Counted from the first letter of the stretch, positions 1-9,289 are shown. The stretch is 59,968 bases of DNA from Stenotrophomonas maltophilia (GCA_002387845.1 DGLB01000055.1:35527-95494), one strand, 5' to 3'. Numbers and translations are program-made. The notes: a model not told the origin generated them from the sequence alone.

Positions 1-981
1 GGCTGGGGCTTCCAGCTGCAGCACCCGTGGTTCATTGCCGCGCTGGTGTACCTGATGTTCGCGGTGGGCCTGAGCCTGTCGGGGGTGTTCACCCTCGGCG
101 GTGGGCTGGGTGGCGTAGGCCAGTCGCTGGCCTCGCGCACCGGCCCCATGGGCGACTTCTTCACCGGCGTGCTGGCCTGCGTGGTCGCCAGCCCCTGCGT
201 CGCTCCGTTCATGGGCGCACCGCTGGCCTATGCGTTCACCGCGGCACCGGCGTCGGCGATGCTGGTGTTCATCGTGCTGGGCCTGGGCCTGGCGCTGCCG
301 TTCCTGCTGATCGGCTTCATCCCGTCGCTGGCGCGTCGCCTGCCGCGCCCCGGTGCCTGGATGGAAACGCTGAAGCAGGTGCTGGCGTTCCCGATGTATG
401 CCACCGCACTGTGGCTGCTGTGGGTGCTGGGCAAGCAGCGCGGGGTGGATGCGATGGCGCTGGTGCTGGGCGGGCTGATCGTGGCCGGCCTGGCGCTGTG
501 GTGGTTCGAACGCAGCCGCTGGCGCAGCCAGCGCGTGGGCAGCGCACTGGCCGCCGTACTGCTGCTGGCCGCGCTGGTGCCGGTGTGGGCGGTCAATCGC
601 ATCGAGGCACCCGGCAAGCAGGCCACCGCCGCTGCGGACAACGTGGTGGATTACTCGCCGCAGATGCTCGACCGCCTGCGCCAGGACAACCGCGTGGTGT
701 TAGTCAACATGACCGCCGACTGGTGCGTCACCTGCAAGGCCAACGAACGCGCCGTGCTGGGCACGCATGAGTTCCAGGACACCCTGCGGCGTACCAATGC
801 GGTCTACATGCGCGGCGACTACACCAACGTGGACCCGGAGATCACCGCCTTCCTTGACGAGCACAAGGCAGTCGGCGTGCCGCTGTACGTGGTGTACGGT
901 CCGGGCGCACCGCCCACGGTGCTGCCGACGGTGCTGACCCAGGCCATCGTTGAAGAAGCGCTGCTGCGCACGGCCCGTTGA
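1..981 (+). CDS. dsbD: Thiol:disulfide interchange protein DsbD, C-terminal part (5' end outside window)
   Basis: Frame 1 is open from the first base, so the gene starts before the window; 326 residues are visible. DsbD carries electrons from cytoplasmic thioredoxin across the inner membrane to periplasmic disulfide isomerases and cytochrome c maturation partners. Visible are most of the central membrane domain, with the second redox cysteine in VASPCVAPF (around base 190) and several hydrophobic helices, then the C-terminal periplasmic thioredoxin-like domain with WCVTCK at about bases 721-738, the expected CxxC. The N-terminal DsbD-alpha domain and the first membrane cysteine are not in the window. 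The stop overlaps the next start (TTGA), so both genes are probably translated together. Family call is firm. Confidence 0.93.
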   Translation, partial: GWGFQLQHPWFIAALVYLMFAVGLSLSGVFTLGGGLGGVGQSLASRTGPMGDFFTGVLACVVASPCVAPFMGAPLAYAFTAAPASAMLVFIVLGLGLALPFLLIGFIPSLARRLPRPGAWMETLKQVLAFPMYATALWLLWVLGKQRGVDAMALVLGGLIVAGLALWWFERSRWRSQRVGSALAAVLLLAALVPVWAVNRIEAPGKQATAAADNVVDYSPQMLDRLRQDNRVVLVNMTADWCVTCKANERAVLGTHEFQDTLRRTNAVYMRGDYTNVDPEITAFLDEHKAVGVPLYVVYGPGAPPTVLPTVLTQAIVEEALLRTAR

Positions 982-1544
982 GCAGCCCGCCGCCACGCCG
1001 GTCGCTGAGGGTGGCGGCCGCGATTGCCGCCCTCCTGGGCCTGGTGGTCGGGGTGAGTTACTTTGGCGTGCCGCCCGCGCCGGTGGCGCAGCCGCCGATG
1101 GCGGCGCGTCCTGCGGTGGTGTCGGCGCGCCCCGGCGACGCCATGCCGGCAATCACCCTGCCCGATCTGGAGGGGCACCCGGTCGACCTGGCCACGTTCC
1201 GCGGTCGGCCCTTGCTGATCAATGTGTGGGCCAGCTGGTGCGGCCCCTGCGTGGAAGAAATGCCTGCGCTGCAGGCGTTTGCTGCCGCGCAGCCTGCCGA
1301 CGGCGTGCAGGTGCTGGGCCTGGCCATCGACACGCCCGAAGGCGTGCGTGAGTTCCTGGCCCGCGTGCCGGTCAGTTACCCGATCGTGCTGGAACAACCG
1401 GCACCCGACGATGCCAGCGTGAAGCTGGGCAATGCGCAGGGGCTGCTGCCCTACACCGTACTGGTGGACGCCGGCGGGCGCATCGTCAAGCAGAAGCTGG
1501 GCCCCTTCGCCCATGGCGAGATCGAGCGCTGGGCCCAGCCCTGA
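978..1544 (+). CDS. TlpA/ResA-like membrane-anchored thioredoxin
   Basis: 188 residues from a TTG start that overlaps the dsbD stop by four bases; no other start fits before the hydrophobic segment. A short basic N-terminus is followed by one hydrophobic helix at about residues 11-30, which would tether the protein to the periplasmic face. The AhpC-TSA/redoxin fold follows with WASWCGPC; the active cysteines are 88 and 91. Proteins of this type reduce apocytochrome c or other periplasmic disulfides, and the coupling to dsbD indicates that DsbD recharges it. TlpA/ResA family membership is clear; the exact client is not shown by the sequence. Confidence 0.88.
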   Translation: MSSPPPRRSLRVAAAIAALLGLVVGVSYFGVPPAPVAQPPMAARPAVVSARPGDAMPAITLPDLEGHPVDLATFRGRPLLINVWASWCGPCVEEMPALQAFAAAQPADGVQVLGLAIDTPEGVREFLARVPVSYPIVLEQPAPDDASVKLGNAQGLLPYTVLVDAGGRIVKQKLGPFAHGEIERWAQP

Positions 1545-1607
1545 CGGCGACACGGCACTTCCCTGCTGCCCCGATCGGGTGTTGACCGCGCTGGCGGCAG
1601 TCTGAAC

Positions 1608-1626
1608 AATGACGATATCCATTCTC
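1608..1626 (+). promoter_or_regulatory. Candidate Fur box
   Basis: The 19 bases match the classical Fur consensus (GATAATGATAATCATTATC) at 13 of 19 positions by eye, with the right half CATTCTC best preserved. It lies 51 bases before the chosen start of the TonB receptor. The position and the iron-uptake character of the two genes downstream support iron repression. This is a by-eye match only; no matrix score was computed. Confidence 0.5.
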
Positions 1627-1676
1627 ATTAGCTTTTGGGCTGGTATCGCCACGTCCAATGCTCCAAGGACGTGCCT

Positions 1677-3776
1677 GTGCGCTTCTCACCGTTGTTCGTC
1701 GCCCTGACCGCGCTGCTGTCAGCCCCTGCGGTTGCCCAGTCCACGGACGCCCGCACCCTGGATGCGGTCACCGTCACCGCCTCGCGTACCGGCCAGAGCG
1801 CCGACACCGCGCCGCAGACCGTGGTGGTGATCGGGCGCGAAGCCATCGAACGCCAGCTGCGCATCAGCGGCAATTCGTCCGACGTGCTGGCCAACCTGCT
1901 GCCGTCCTACACGCCCAGCCGCGGCAAGATGAACGGCAGTGGCGAAACCCTGCGCGGGCGCACGCCATTGATTCTGGTCGACGGCATTCCGCAGTCGAAC
2001 CCGCTGCGTCCGACCGGACGCGAAACCCACACCATCGACTACGCCATGGTGGAGCGGATCGAAGTGATCCAGGGAGCCAATGCGATGAACGGGCTGGGGG
2101 CCACCGGTGGCACGATCAATCTGATCACCCGCAAGCCAGAGCCCGGCCAGGTCAACCAGCACGTGGGTGTGCAGACCACGCTGCCCACCACCGACGTCAG
2201 CGCCGAAACCACCAGCTACCGTGCCGACTACCGCATCAGCGGCAGCAACGGCCGCTGGGACTACCTGTTCGGCGCAGGCTACGAAGACCAGGGGCTGTGG
2301 CTGGACGGTGACGGCACCGCCATCGGTACCGACACCACCCAGGGCGACCTGATGGCCACGCGTGCTTACGACCTGCACGCCAAGCTGGGCTACTGGATCG
2401 ACGACAACCAGGAACTCCAGTTCAGCTCCAACCGCTACCGGATCAAGTCCAAGGCCGAGTACCTCACCGTATCGGGCAATCGCACCACGGGCGTGCCCAC
2501 CACGTCGGTGCGCGGCACGCCGCCGGGCACACCACCGTGGAACGACGTGTGGACGACCGGCCTGGCCTACACCCACCACGACCTGGCGGGCATGGAACTG
2601 CGCGCGATGGTGTTCAACCAGGAATTCGAGGGCCTGTTCGGCGGTGATCGTTCGTCCACCTTCCAGGACCCGTTGATCGCGCCGGTCGGGACGCTGTACG
2701 ACCAGTCGCGTTCGGTCGCGTCCAAGTGGGGAGCCAAGACCAGCCTGGGGCGGGATGACCTGCTCGACGGCACGCTGAAGCTCACCGGTGGCGTCGATCT
2801 GCTTCAGGACAGTGGCAAGCAGGACCTGTACGGCACTGGCCGCACCTATGTGCCGAACTCCGAGTTCCGCAACGCCGCCGGTTTCCTGCAGGCCGAGTAC
2901 AAGCTGCTGCCCACGTTGACCGCACAGGGTGGCATCCGCCGCGAAGAGGCCACGCTGCGCATCGACAGCTACCAGACGCTTTACCGCTACAACCGCGTCA
3001 ATGTGCAGGGCGGCAAGCTGCGCTTCGGCGAGACGCTGTACAACGCCGGGCTGGTGTTCGCACCGACGGAAACCTTCAACGTCTTCGGCAGCTACTCCGA
3101 GGGCTTTGGCATGCCGGACGTGGGCCGCGTGCTGCGTTCGATCAACACGCCCGGCACGTCGGTAGCCGACCTGGATGCACTGGAGCCGGTCCTGACCCGC
3201 AACACCGAACTGGGCGCACGCGTGCGCACCGGCGCGTGGCAGGCGGACGTGGCGGTGTTCCAGTCACGTTCGGATCTGGGTACGCGCATCATCTCGGTCG
3301 ACGGCGCATTCCAGATGGCCCGCGAAAAGATCCGCATTGAAGGCCTGGACGCCAGCGTGCGCTATCAGCTCAATGACGCCCATGCGCTGGGCCTGTCCTA
3401 CGCCTGGACGCGCGGCCGTTACGACAGCGATGCCGATGGCCGACTGGATGCCCGACTGGACGGGCTGAACATCGCCCCCAACCGCGCCATCGCCACGTGG
3501 TCGGCGCAGTGGACGCCGAAGCTGTCCACCTTCGTGCAGGGCCAATACGCGTTCAATCGCAACTTTGACGAGGCGGCCAAGCAGTTCCAGGGCTATGCGC
3601 TGTTCGACCTGGCGGCCGAGTACGCGCTCAGCAAGGGCAGCGTGCAGCTGGGCGTGGCCAATCTGTTCGATCGTCAGTACATCACCTATTACTCGCAGAG
3701 TGCGCTGATCGAGCCGGACCGGTACTTCGCCGGGCGCGGCCGCACGGTGACCGTCGGTTATCAGCTCGACTTCTGA
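1677..3776 (+). CDS. TonB-dependent outer-membrane receptor, probably ferric siderophore
   Basis: 699 residues. I chose the GTG at 1677 because AAGGA sits seven bases upstream and a clean signal peptide follows (RFSPLFVALTALL, cleavage after APAVAQ); a GTG frame also opens at 1635. After the signal come the TonB-box/plug region with LDAVTVTAS, the plug motif VERIEVIQGANAMNG (about residues 130-145), then a long beta-barrel ending in aromatic F as expected for BamA recognition. The stop is five bases before the next gene, a membrane flavoreductase, so the two form an operon; together with the Fur-like site this suggests uptake and reductive release of a ferric siderophore. The ligand cannot be read from the sequence. 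Confidence 0.87.
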   Translation: MRFSPLFVALTALLSAPAVAQSTDARTLDAVTVTASRTGQSADTAPQTVVVIGREAIERQLRISGNSSDVLANLLPSYTPSRGKMNGSGETLRGRTPLILVDGIPQSNPLRPTGRETHTIDYAMVERIEVIQGANAMNGLGATGGTINLITRKPEPGQVNQHVGVQTTLPTTDVSAETTSYRADYRISGSNGRWDYLFGAGYEDQGLWLDGDGTAIGTDTTQGDLMATRAYDLHAKLGYWIDDNQELQFSSNRYRIKSKAEYLTVSGNRTTGVPTTSVRGTPPGTPPWNDVWTTGLAYTHHDLAGMELRAMVFNQEFEGLFGGDRSSTFQDPLIAPVGTLYDQSRSVASKWGAKTSLGRDDLLDGTLKLTGGVDLLQDSGKQDLYGTGRTYVPNSEFRNAAGFLQAEYKLLPTLTAQGGIRREEATLRIDSYQTLYRYNRVNVQGGKLRFGETLYNAGLVFAPTETFNVFGSYSEGFGMPDVGRVLRSINTPGTSVADLDALEPVLTRNTELGARVRTGAWQADVAVFQSRSDLGTRIISVDGAFQMAREKIRIEGLDASVRYQLNDAHALGLSYAWTRGRYDSDADGRLDARLDGLNIAPNRAIATWSAQWTPKLSTFVQGQYAFNRNFDEAAKQFQGYALFDLAAEYALSKGSVQLGVANLFDRQYITYYSQSALIEPDRYFAGRGRTVTVGYQLDF

Positions 3777-3781
3777 TCCCC

Positions 3782-6148
3782 ATGTTCAAGTCCATCCTGT
3801 TCCAGCTTCATTGGTTGCTGGGCATCACCGCCGGAACGGTGCTGGCCATCATGGGCCTGAGCGGTGCAGCGCTCTCGTTCGAAGACGAGATCGTGCGTGC
3901 CCTCAACCCGGGGGCTGCCGACGTCGCACAACGCCATGCCGCCGGCGAACAGCCGCTGGCCCTGAGCGAACTGCTGCCACGCCTGCGGGAAGGCACCGAC
4001 CGTCCGCTGCAGCGCCTGCGCGTGGATGCCACCGGTCAACGCCTGTCGGTCGCCCGCTTCGAGGGCGGCAAGCAGCACTGGCGCTACTTCAACCCCTACA
4101 CCGGACAAGCGCTGGATGACCTGCGCGGGCTGGCCTTCTTCGACTTTGTCGAGGACCTGCACCGTCACCTGGTGGCCGGCGACCGGGGAAAGCTGATCAC
4201 CGGCGTCTGCGCCATCACCCTGGTGTTCTTCGCGCTCTCCGGCCTGTATCTGCGATGGCCGCGGCAGTGGTGGCACTGGCGGACCTGGTTGGCGGTGGAG
4301 TGGTCGCGCAGCGGCCGCAGTTTCCTGTGGAGCCTGCATTCGGTGGTGGGCACCTGGGTGCTGGTGGTTTACCTGCTGCTGGCGCTGACCGGCCTGTGGT
4401 GGTCGTTCGACTGGTACCGCACAGGTGCCACCCGCTTGCTGGGCGGCCCCAGCCGCGACGAACCCGCCCTGCGTGCCAGCAACGGCGCGCTGGACATGAA
4501 GCGCGTCGAGCACACACTGTACGCCCTGCCCGGCGTTCGCCACGGTTACATTGACCTGCGCTTCCCGAACAAGCCGGGCCGCCCGTTGACCGGTCGCGTG
4601 CAGGCCACCCAGGCCGCCCACGACCGTGCCCAGGACACTGTTCAGCTGGACCCGGTCAGCGGTGCGCTGCTGCAGCACGAGCCTTACCGGCAGATGAGCG
4701 CCGGGCGCAAGACCATGACCAGCATGTTCGCCCTGCACTCCGGCAGCTTCTTCGGGCTGCCGGGCCGGATCATCGTGATGCTGTCCAGCCTGGCGATGCT
4801 GCTGTTCTTCATTACCGGCTGGATGCTGTATCTGGATCGCCGCCGGCGCAAGCGCGAGGTGCGGGCGGCGCGGCGGCCGATGACCGCCGTCCATGTCGAA
4901 GGTCAGGCTCCGTGGCTGGTCGCCTTTGCCAGCCAGAGCGGATTCGCCGAGCAACTGGCGTGGCGCGCTGCCGCCCAGTTGCAGGGTGCCGGCATGCCGG
5001 TGCAGGTGAAGCCTCTGGGGCAGTTGGATGCGGCGACCCTGCAGCGGACGCGCAATGCCCTGTTGGTGCTCAGTACCTTCGGCGACGGCGAAGCGCCGGA
5101 CACCGCGCGGGTGTTCGAGCGCCGCCTGCTGCCGCAGACCGTGCCGCTGGCAGACCTGCAGTACGCGGTGCTTGGGCTGGGCGACCAGGAGTACGCGCGC
5201 TACTGCGGCTTCTCACGTGCGGTCGACACGTGGCTGTCCACCCAGGGTGCCCGGCGCTTGTTCCCCACTGTCGAGGTCCACCGCGATGATGGCGCAGCGC
5301 TGGCGCACTGGCAGGACCAGCTGGCCGCGCTCACCGGCATCAGCGACCCGGTCCCACTGCCGGCGGCGGAGCCGCTGCAGGACTGGACACTGCAACGCCG
5401 CACCCTGCTCAATCCGGGTAGCGCCGCCGGCGCGATCTGGCAGGTGGACCTGACGCCGCCCGACCATGCCAGCTGGCAGGCGGGTGACATTCTGGAGATC
5501 GTTCCGGGTCACACAGGTCAGTGGCCCGCTGACGCCGACGCGCGGCCTGCCCACCGCGAATACTCGATTGCCTCGATCATGCAGAACGACAGCCTGCAGC
5601 TGGTGGTGCGGCTGACCGCGCTGCCCGATGGCGGTCACGGCCTGGGTTCCGGGTGGCTGTGCGTGCATGCGGCCGAGGGCACCCCCATCCGGGCGCGGGT
5701 CCGCCGCAACAGTGGATTCCACCGCTACCCGGAGCACGCGCCGATGCTGCTGATCGGCAACGGTACCGGCATTGCCGGCCTGCGCAGCTTGTTGCGTGAA
5801 GCAGCAGCGCATGGCGACGGGGGCCACTGGCTGGTGTTCGGTGAGCGCACCGCAGCCCATGACAGCCTGTACCGCGACGAGATGGAAACCTGGCTGCAAC
5901 AGGGCCATCTACGCCGCCTGGACCGCGTGTTCTCACGCGACCCGGAGGGCGGCGGCTATGTGCAGCACCGGCTGCGCACCCAGGCACAGGCCGTGCAGGA
6001 CTGGGTCGGCATGGGCGGCAGCGTTTACGTCTGCGGTTCACTGCTCGGCATGGCCGAAGGCGTGGACCAGGTCCTGCGTGAGGTGCTGGGCGAAGCAAGC
6101 GTGGATGCGCTGCTGGCCGAAGGGCGCTACCGGCGCGACGTCTACTGA
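3782..6148 (+). CDS. PepSY membrane protein fused to flavodoxin and ferredoxin-NADP reductase domains (iron/siderophore reductase type)
   Basis: 788 residues. The N-terminal half is a PepSY_TM protein: helix at 10-30, PepSY segments, helices near 145-165, 190-210 and 330-350. A flavodoxin-like domain begins near residue 375 (FASQSG; STFGDGEAPD; LGLGDQEYA), then a sulfite-reductase-flavoprotein-like module with FAD motif REYSIAS and NADPH motifs IGNGTGIAGL and YVCGSLLGM. Such fusions pass NADPH electrons via FAD and FMN to the membrane; beside a TonB receptor they are thought to reduce ferric siderophores. No CysJ partner (CysI) is nearby, so sulfite reduction is unlikely. It overlaps nothing and is nearly end-to-end with the convergent next gene. 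Confidence 0.85.
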   Translation: MFKSILFQLHWLLGITAGTVLAIMGLSGAALSFEDEIVRALNPGAADVAQRHAAGEQPLALSELLPRLREGTDRPLQRLRVDATGQRLSVARFEGGKQHWRYFNPYTGQALDDLRGLAFFDFVEDLHRHLVAGDRGKLITGVCAITLVFFALSGLYLRWPRQWWHWRTWLAVEWSRSGRSFLWSLHSVVGTWVLVVYLLLALTGLWWSFDWYRTGATRLLGGPSRDEPALRASNGALDMKRVEHTLYALPGVRHGYIDLRFPNKPGRPLTGRVQATQAAHDRAQDTVQLDPVSGALLQHEPYRQMSAGRKTMTSMFALHSGSFFGLPGRIIVMLSSLAMLLFFITGWMLYLDRRRRKREVRAARRPMTAVHVEGQAPWLVAFASQSGFAEQLAWRAAAQLQGAGMPVQVKPLGQLDAATLQRTRNALLVLSTFGDGEAPDTARVFERRLLPQTVPLADLQYAVLGLGDQEYARYCGFSRAVDTWLSTQGARRLFPTVEVHRDDGAALAHWQDQLAALTGISDPVPLPAAEPLQDWTLQRRTLLNPGSAAGAIWQVDLTPPDHASWQAGDILEIVPGHTGQWPADADARPAHREYSIASIMQNDSLQLVVRLTALPDGGHGLGSGWLCVHAAEGTPIRARVRRNSGFHRYPEHAPMLLIGNGTGIAGLRSLLREAAAHGDGGHWLVFGERTAAHDSLYRDEMETWLQQGHLRRLDRVFSRDPEGGGYVQHRLRTQAQAVQDWVGMGGSVYVCGSLLGMAEGVDQVLREVLGEASVDALLAEGRYRRDVY

Positions 6149-6154
6149 CGGTGT

Positions 6155-6943
6155 TCAGCGCAATGGATCGGGAAGGTTGACCCGCGGCAGCTGGCCGGCA
6201 ATGTGGCTGGCCAGCCACTCGGCAAAGCGGGTACGGCCGATCAGGGCGCTGGCTTCAGCGGTCAGGGTCAGGTCCTTCAGCAGCGCGCCGTAATAGCGCG
6301 CCTGCGCATCGCCGACGACCGGGCGGTCGTCCTGCTGGAAGTACATCACCCACTCCACCAGTTCGAACAGCCGATGACGCTCGGGGCCACCGATCTGCAC
6401 GATGGGATGCGAAGGTGGGCTGACCGCAATCTGTGCCAGCAGTTCGGCGACGTCGTCGGCGGCGACCGGCTGCACCGCCGCCAACGGCAGCCGCACCGGC
6501 TCGCGGCCGCTGTCGGCGGGGATCAACTGCGACATGAACTCGAAGCACTGCGTCGCACGCACCAGCGTGGCGGGCAGCCGTGCTTCGCGGACCTGTCGTT
6601 CCTGTTCCGCCTTGGCGCGGAAGTAGGCACTGGACTGCAGGTAGGGCGTCCCCACCACCGACAGCGCAAGGTAATGCTCGATTCCGGCACGTACACTGGC
6701 GTCGAGCAGACGCGCCGTACTGTGTTGAAAGTAGCGGGTAACGTCCGGATCCTCGAACGTTGGCGCATTGGAGGCATCCACCAGCACCTGCGCGCCCGCC
6801 AGCGCCGCGTCCAGTCCCTCACCGCTGACCGCGTCCACGCCACTGCGGCGCGAGGCGGCGACCACCTCATGCCCCAGCGTGCGCAGCCACTCCACGGTGC
6901 GGCTTCCGATCAGCCCGTGTCCACCGATCACGACGATCTTCAT
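6155..6943 (-). CDS. NmrA-like NAD(P)-binding protein
   Basis: 262 residues from the ATG at 6943. The N-terminus is a Rossmann nucleotide site (MKIVVIGGHGLIGS, a GxxGxxG variant) and the rest follows the atypical short-chain dehydrogenase/NmrA pattern (YLQSSAYFRAKAEQE, LSVVGT). The YxxxK-like pair Y/K is present but the usual catalytic Ser-Tyr-Lys arrangement is not clear, so it may be a redox sensor or a reductase. It is a paralogue of the protein at 8534-9289, sharing the segments ALSVVGT, SAYFR/SGYFRGK and the order of motifs throughout. It ends convergently seven bases from the flavoreductase gene. Confidence 0.82.
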   Translation of the reverse strand: MKIVVIGGHGLIGSRTVEWLRTLGHEVVAASRRSGVDAVSGEGLDAALAGAQVLVDASNAPTFEDPDVTRYFQHSTARLLDASVRAGIEHYLALSVVGTPYLQSSAYFRAKAEQERQVREARLPATLVRATQCFEFMSQLIPADSGREPVRLPLAAVQPVAADDVAELLAQIAVSPPSHPIVQIGGPERHRLFELVEWVMYFQQDDRPVVGDAQARYYGALLKDLTLTAEASALIGRTRFAEWLASHIAGQLPRVNLPDPLR

Positions 6944-6962
6944 GTGTGCGCTCCAGGTGGGG

Positions 6963-7970
6963 TCAGAGCACGATTGGGCTGGCTGGCACCTGCGCCGCCG
7001 GCACGTCGCGCTCATCCAGCAACTGGCGCAGGTCGAGCTCGATGGACACGCAGATCTGCGAGATCGGAATGTCGTTGGCACCCCCTTCGAACGGATTGGC
7101 GCTGCTCTCCCCCACCTGGTCGAGCGAGGCATACATCCACGACACCAGCACGCTCAGCGGAATGGCCAGCCACACCATGTTGCCCGCCATCACGCCCGTC
7201 ACCTCGGTATTCAGCGGCGCGAACAGGTCGATCATGCCCAGCGGCAGCAGCAGGCACAGAATGCGCACGAAGATCACACTGATCACCGCGTACTGGCGCG
7301 GGTACGGGTAGTTCTTGATCCGCTCGCTCCGGGCCTGCTGGTCATGCAGATCGCGCAGCACCCGCTGCAGCTCGCCGAAGGCCGCCGGCGGCAGCTGCCC
7401 GGCATCGAGCATCTGGGCAAGGTCGGCTCCCTGCAGATTGAGTACTTCCGTGGGCCGGCTGCCGGCTCCCAGAATCCGCGCGCGTTCGGGCGCGCTGACG
7501 TACTTGTTCAGCTCCACGTCCAGCGCGCGCACCTTTTCCGGCACCTCGTAGTGTTTGCGGTACTCCACGTTGGCCTGTTGCCGGGTGGTCTCCCAGGCCC
7601 GGGCATCCCGCATCTGGTAGCGCAGTGCGGTCAGCCACGCCAGGTGCCGGTAGGTCAGCCGGCGCACCAGTTCCGGCCGCCCCACCAGGTCACGGCTGAA
7701 CGCTCCCCAGACCCGGCTGGCCGCGTTGATGGAGGCCCACACCTGCTGCGCTTCCCACAGCCGGTTGTAGGTCTGGGTGTTCTTGAAGCCAACAATCAGG
7801 GCCACCGTGGTGCCCAGCATGAAGATCACGTTCCAGGGCACGGCCAGCCAGGTCCAACCTGCCAGTTGATACAGCGCAACCAATGCGACATCGAGCACGA
7901 TGAAGGCGTACAGCGGACGGCGTGTCCACAGCAGGAACTCGGTAAAGGTGTAGGAACGTCCGGCGTGCAT
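6963..7970 (-). CDS. Bestrophin-family (UPF0187/RFP-TM) membrane channel protein
   Basis: 335 residues from the ATG at 7970, which has AGGAGA just upstream on the minus strand. The N-terminus carries two hydrophobic helices (YAFIVLDVALVALYQLAG and a second around 45-62) followed by the family signature FKNTQTYNRLWEA, and a second helix pair near 240-285. Bacterial bestrophins form pentameric ion channels of the inner membrane; the ion is not predictable here. The gene sits between the Ohr-like gene and an NmrA-like gene, on the same strand with short gaps, so it may be co-transcribed with them. Family assignment is good; physiological role is unknown. Confidence 0.85.
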   Translation of the reverse strand: MHAGRSYTFTEFLLWTRRPLYAFIVLDVALVALYQLAGWTWLAVPWNVIFMLGTTVALIVGFKNTQTYNRLWEAQQVWASINAASRVWGAFSRDLVGRPELVRRLTYRHLAWLTALRYQMRDARAWETTRQQANVEYRKHYEVPEKVRALDVELNKYVSAPERARILGAGSRPTEVLNLQGADLAQMLDAGQLPPAAFGELQRVLRDLHDQQARSERIKNYPYPRQYAVISVIFVRILCLLLPLGMIDLFAPLNTEVTGVMAGNMVWLAIPLSVLVSWMYASLDQVGESSANPFEGGANDIPISQICVSIELDLRQLLDERDVPAAQVPASPIVL

Positions 7971-8004
7971 GACGGCTTTCTCCTGGAAGGGGCAGCTGCG
8001 CGGG

Positions 8005-8541
8005 TTAGCGCGGCGGCACAGCGTGGGGAACCACGGACACCACATGGGTGATGCCGTTGCGGAACATCTTTGCGTAGGGGCAGATGCGTTCGGTGTTGCG
8101 TACCAGCTCAGCCGCGATGGCCGGCTCGAGGCCGGGCAGGTAAGCCGCGACTTCCGCCGACAGCAGGTACAGGCCGTCGATGGGATCGCGCGAGAAGGTG
8201 ACCGCCACCTCGATGCAGGCATCCATCAGCAGTAATCCGGCGCGCGTGGCCAGCAGCGCCATCGCGCCATGGAAGCAGGCGGCATAACCTGCCGCCAGCA
8301 GCTGTTCCGGATTGCTGCCGCCGCCTGCGCCGCCCAGCTCCACCGGCAGGCGCAGGTCCAGGCTCAGCGCGCCATCATCGGACACCACCACGCCCGAGGC
8401 GCGGCCGTGTCCTGCCACCCCACCGTTGACGCGGACGCGTCCGGTATAGAGCGGGCGCACTTCATCGCCGTGATACCTGTCGAGCACCGCTGCGGGAGGT
8501 GGCTTCAGCGGCCCGCCGGGGTCGGCTGGCAACTCAGGCAT
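8005..8541 (-). CDS. Ohr/OsmC-type organic hydroperoxide reductase
   Basis: 178 residues, ATG at 8541, overlapping the end of the upstream NmrA-like gene by eight bases. The Ohr signature NPEQLLAAGYAACF holds the peroxidatic cysteine (Cys89) and CPYAKMFRNG holds the resolving cysteine (Cys154), 65 residues apart as in Ohr. It is somewhat longer than typical Ohr (about 140 residues) because of a proline-rich N-terminal extension of about 25 residues. Ohr proteins reduce organic hydroperoxides in the cytoplasm, usually with lipoylated partners. The overlap indicates an operon with the NmrA-like oxidoreductase. Confidence 0.87.
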   Translation of the reverse strand: MPELPADPGGPLKPPPAAVLDRYHGDEVRPLYTGRVRVNGGVAGHGRASGVVVSDDGALSLDLRLPVELGGAGGGSNPEQLLAAGYAACFHGAMALLATRAGLLLMDACIEVAVTFSRDPIDGLYLLSAEVAAYLPGLEPAIAAELVRNTERICPYAKMFRNGITHVVSVVPHAVPPR

Positions 8542-9289
8542 GACGCGCGAAATCCGAGCCTTGCAACCAGCCATCGAAGTTCTGCTTTCCCAACCACGCC
8601 TCACCCACGGGCACCAGCGTGTCGTCCTGCAGCAGCGCGCCGAAGTAGGGAGCTTCGGCGTCGCCGATCACCCGGCGCGCGTCCTGCGTGCGGTCGAGGA
8701 ACCGTTGCGCAAGCTCAGCCATGGAAGCCCGCTCCGGACCTGCGATCTCGGCCACGCCATTGATGGCCGGCTGCACGCTGATCCGCGCCACGGCATCGGC
8801 AACGTCCTCGGCGGCAATCGGCTGCACCAGCGCGGTGGGCAGGCGCAGCGTGTCGCCGGCAGACTGGATGATGCCCGGCAGGAACTCGTAGAACTGGGTG
8901 GAATGAATGATGGTGTAGGCGATGCCGGATTCGCGGATCAACCGTTCCTGTTCGATCTTGCCGCGGAAGTAGCCACTGGCGGCCAGCTTGTCAGTGCCCA
9001 CCACCGACAGCGCGACGTGGTGGCCCACACCAGCGCGCGCCTCGGCGGCAAGGATGTTGCGCCCGGCCGTCTGGAAGAACGCCAGCACGGCCGCGTCTTC
9101 GAAAGACGGCGAGTTGGCCAGGTCCACCACCACGTCGGTACCTGCCATGGCTGCATCCAGTCCATCACCGGTGATGATGTCGATGCCGGTGGAGGGTGCC
9201 GCTATGACGATCTCATGTCCGCCTGCGCGCAGGCGGTCGACCACCTTGCTGCCGATGCGGCCGGTGCCGCCGATGACCAGAATCTTCAT
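8534..9289 (-). CDS. NmrA-like NAD(P)-binding oxidoreductase, paralogue of 6155-6943
   Basis: 251 residues from ATG 9289. Opens with the Rossmann motif MKILVIGGTGRIGSKV and continues with ALSVVGTDKLAASGYFRGK and an NmrA-type C-terminal half. It aligns by eye along its whole length with the protein at 6155-6943, including the ends of both proteins, so an old tandem duplication separated by bestrophin and Ohr is likely. The substrate is unknown. Overlap with the Ohr gene and orientation suggest a 9289-to-6155 transcription unit. Confidence 0.84.
   Translation of the reverse strand: MKILVIGGTGRIGSKVVDRLRAGGHEIVIAAPSTGIDIITGDGLDAAMAGTDVVVDLANSPSFEDAAVLAFFQTAGRNILAAEARAGVGHHVALSVVGTDKLAASGYFRGKIEQERLIRESGIAYTIIHSTQFYEFLPGIIQSAGDTLRLPTALVQPIAAEDVADAVARISVQPAINGVAEIAGPERASMAELAQRFLDRTQDARRVIGDAEAPYFGALLQDDTLVPVGEAWLGKQNFDGWLQGSDFARHA

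Noticed and set aside
3761..4954. A 397-codon minus-strand frame opposite the flavoreductase gene
   Set aside because: Gln/Gly/His-rich shadow; no ribosome site or family pattern.
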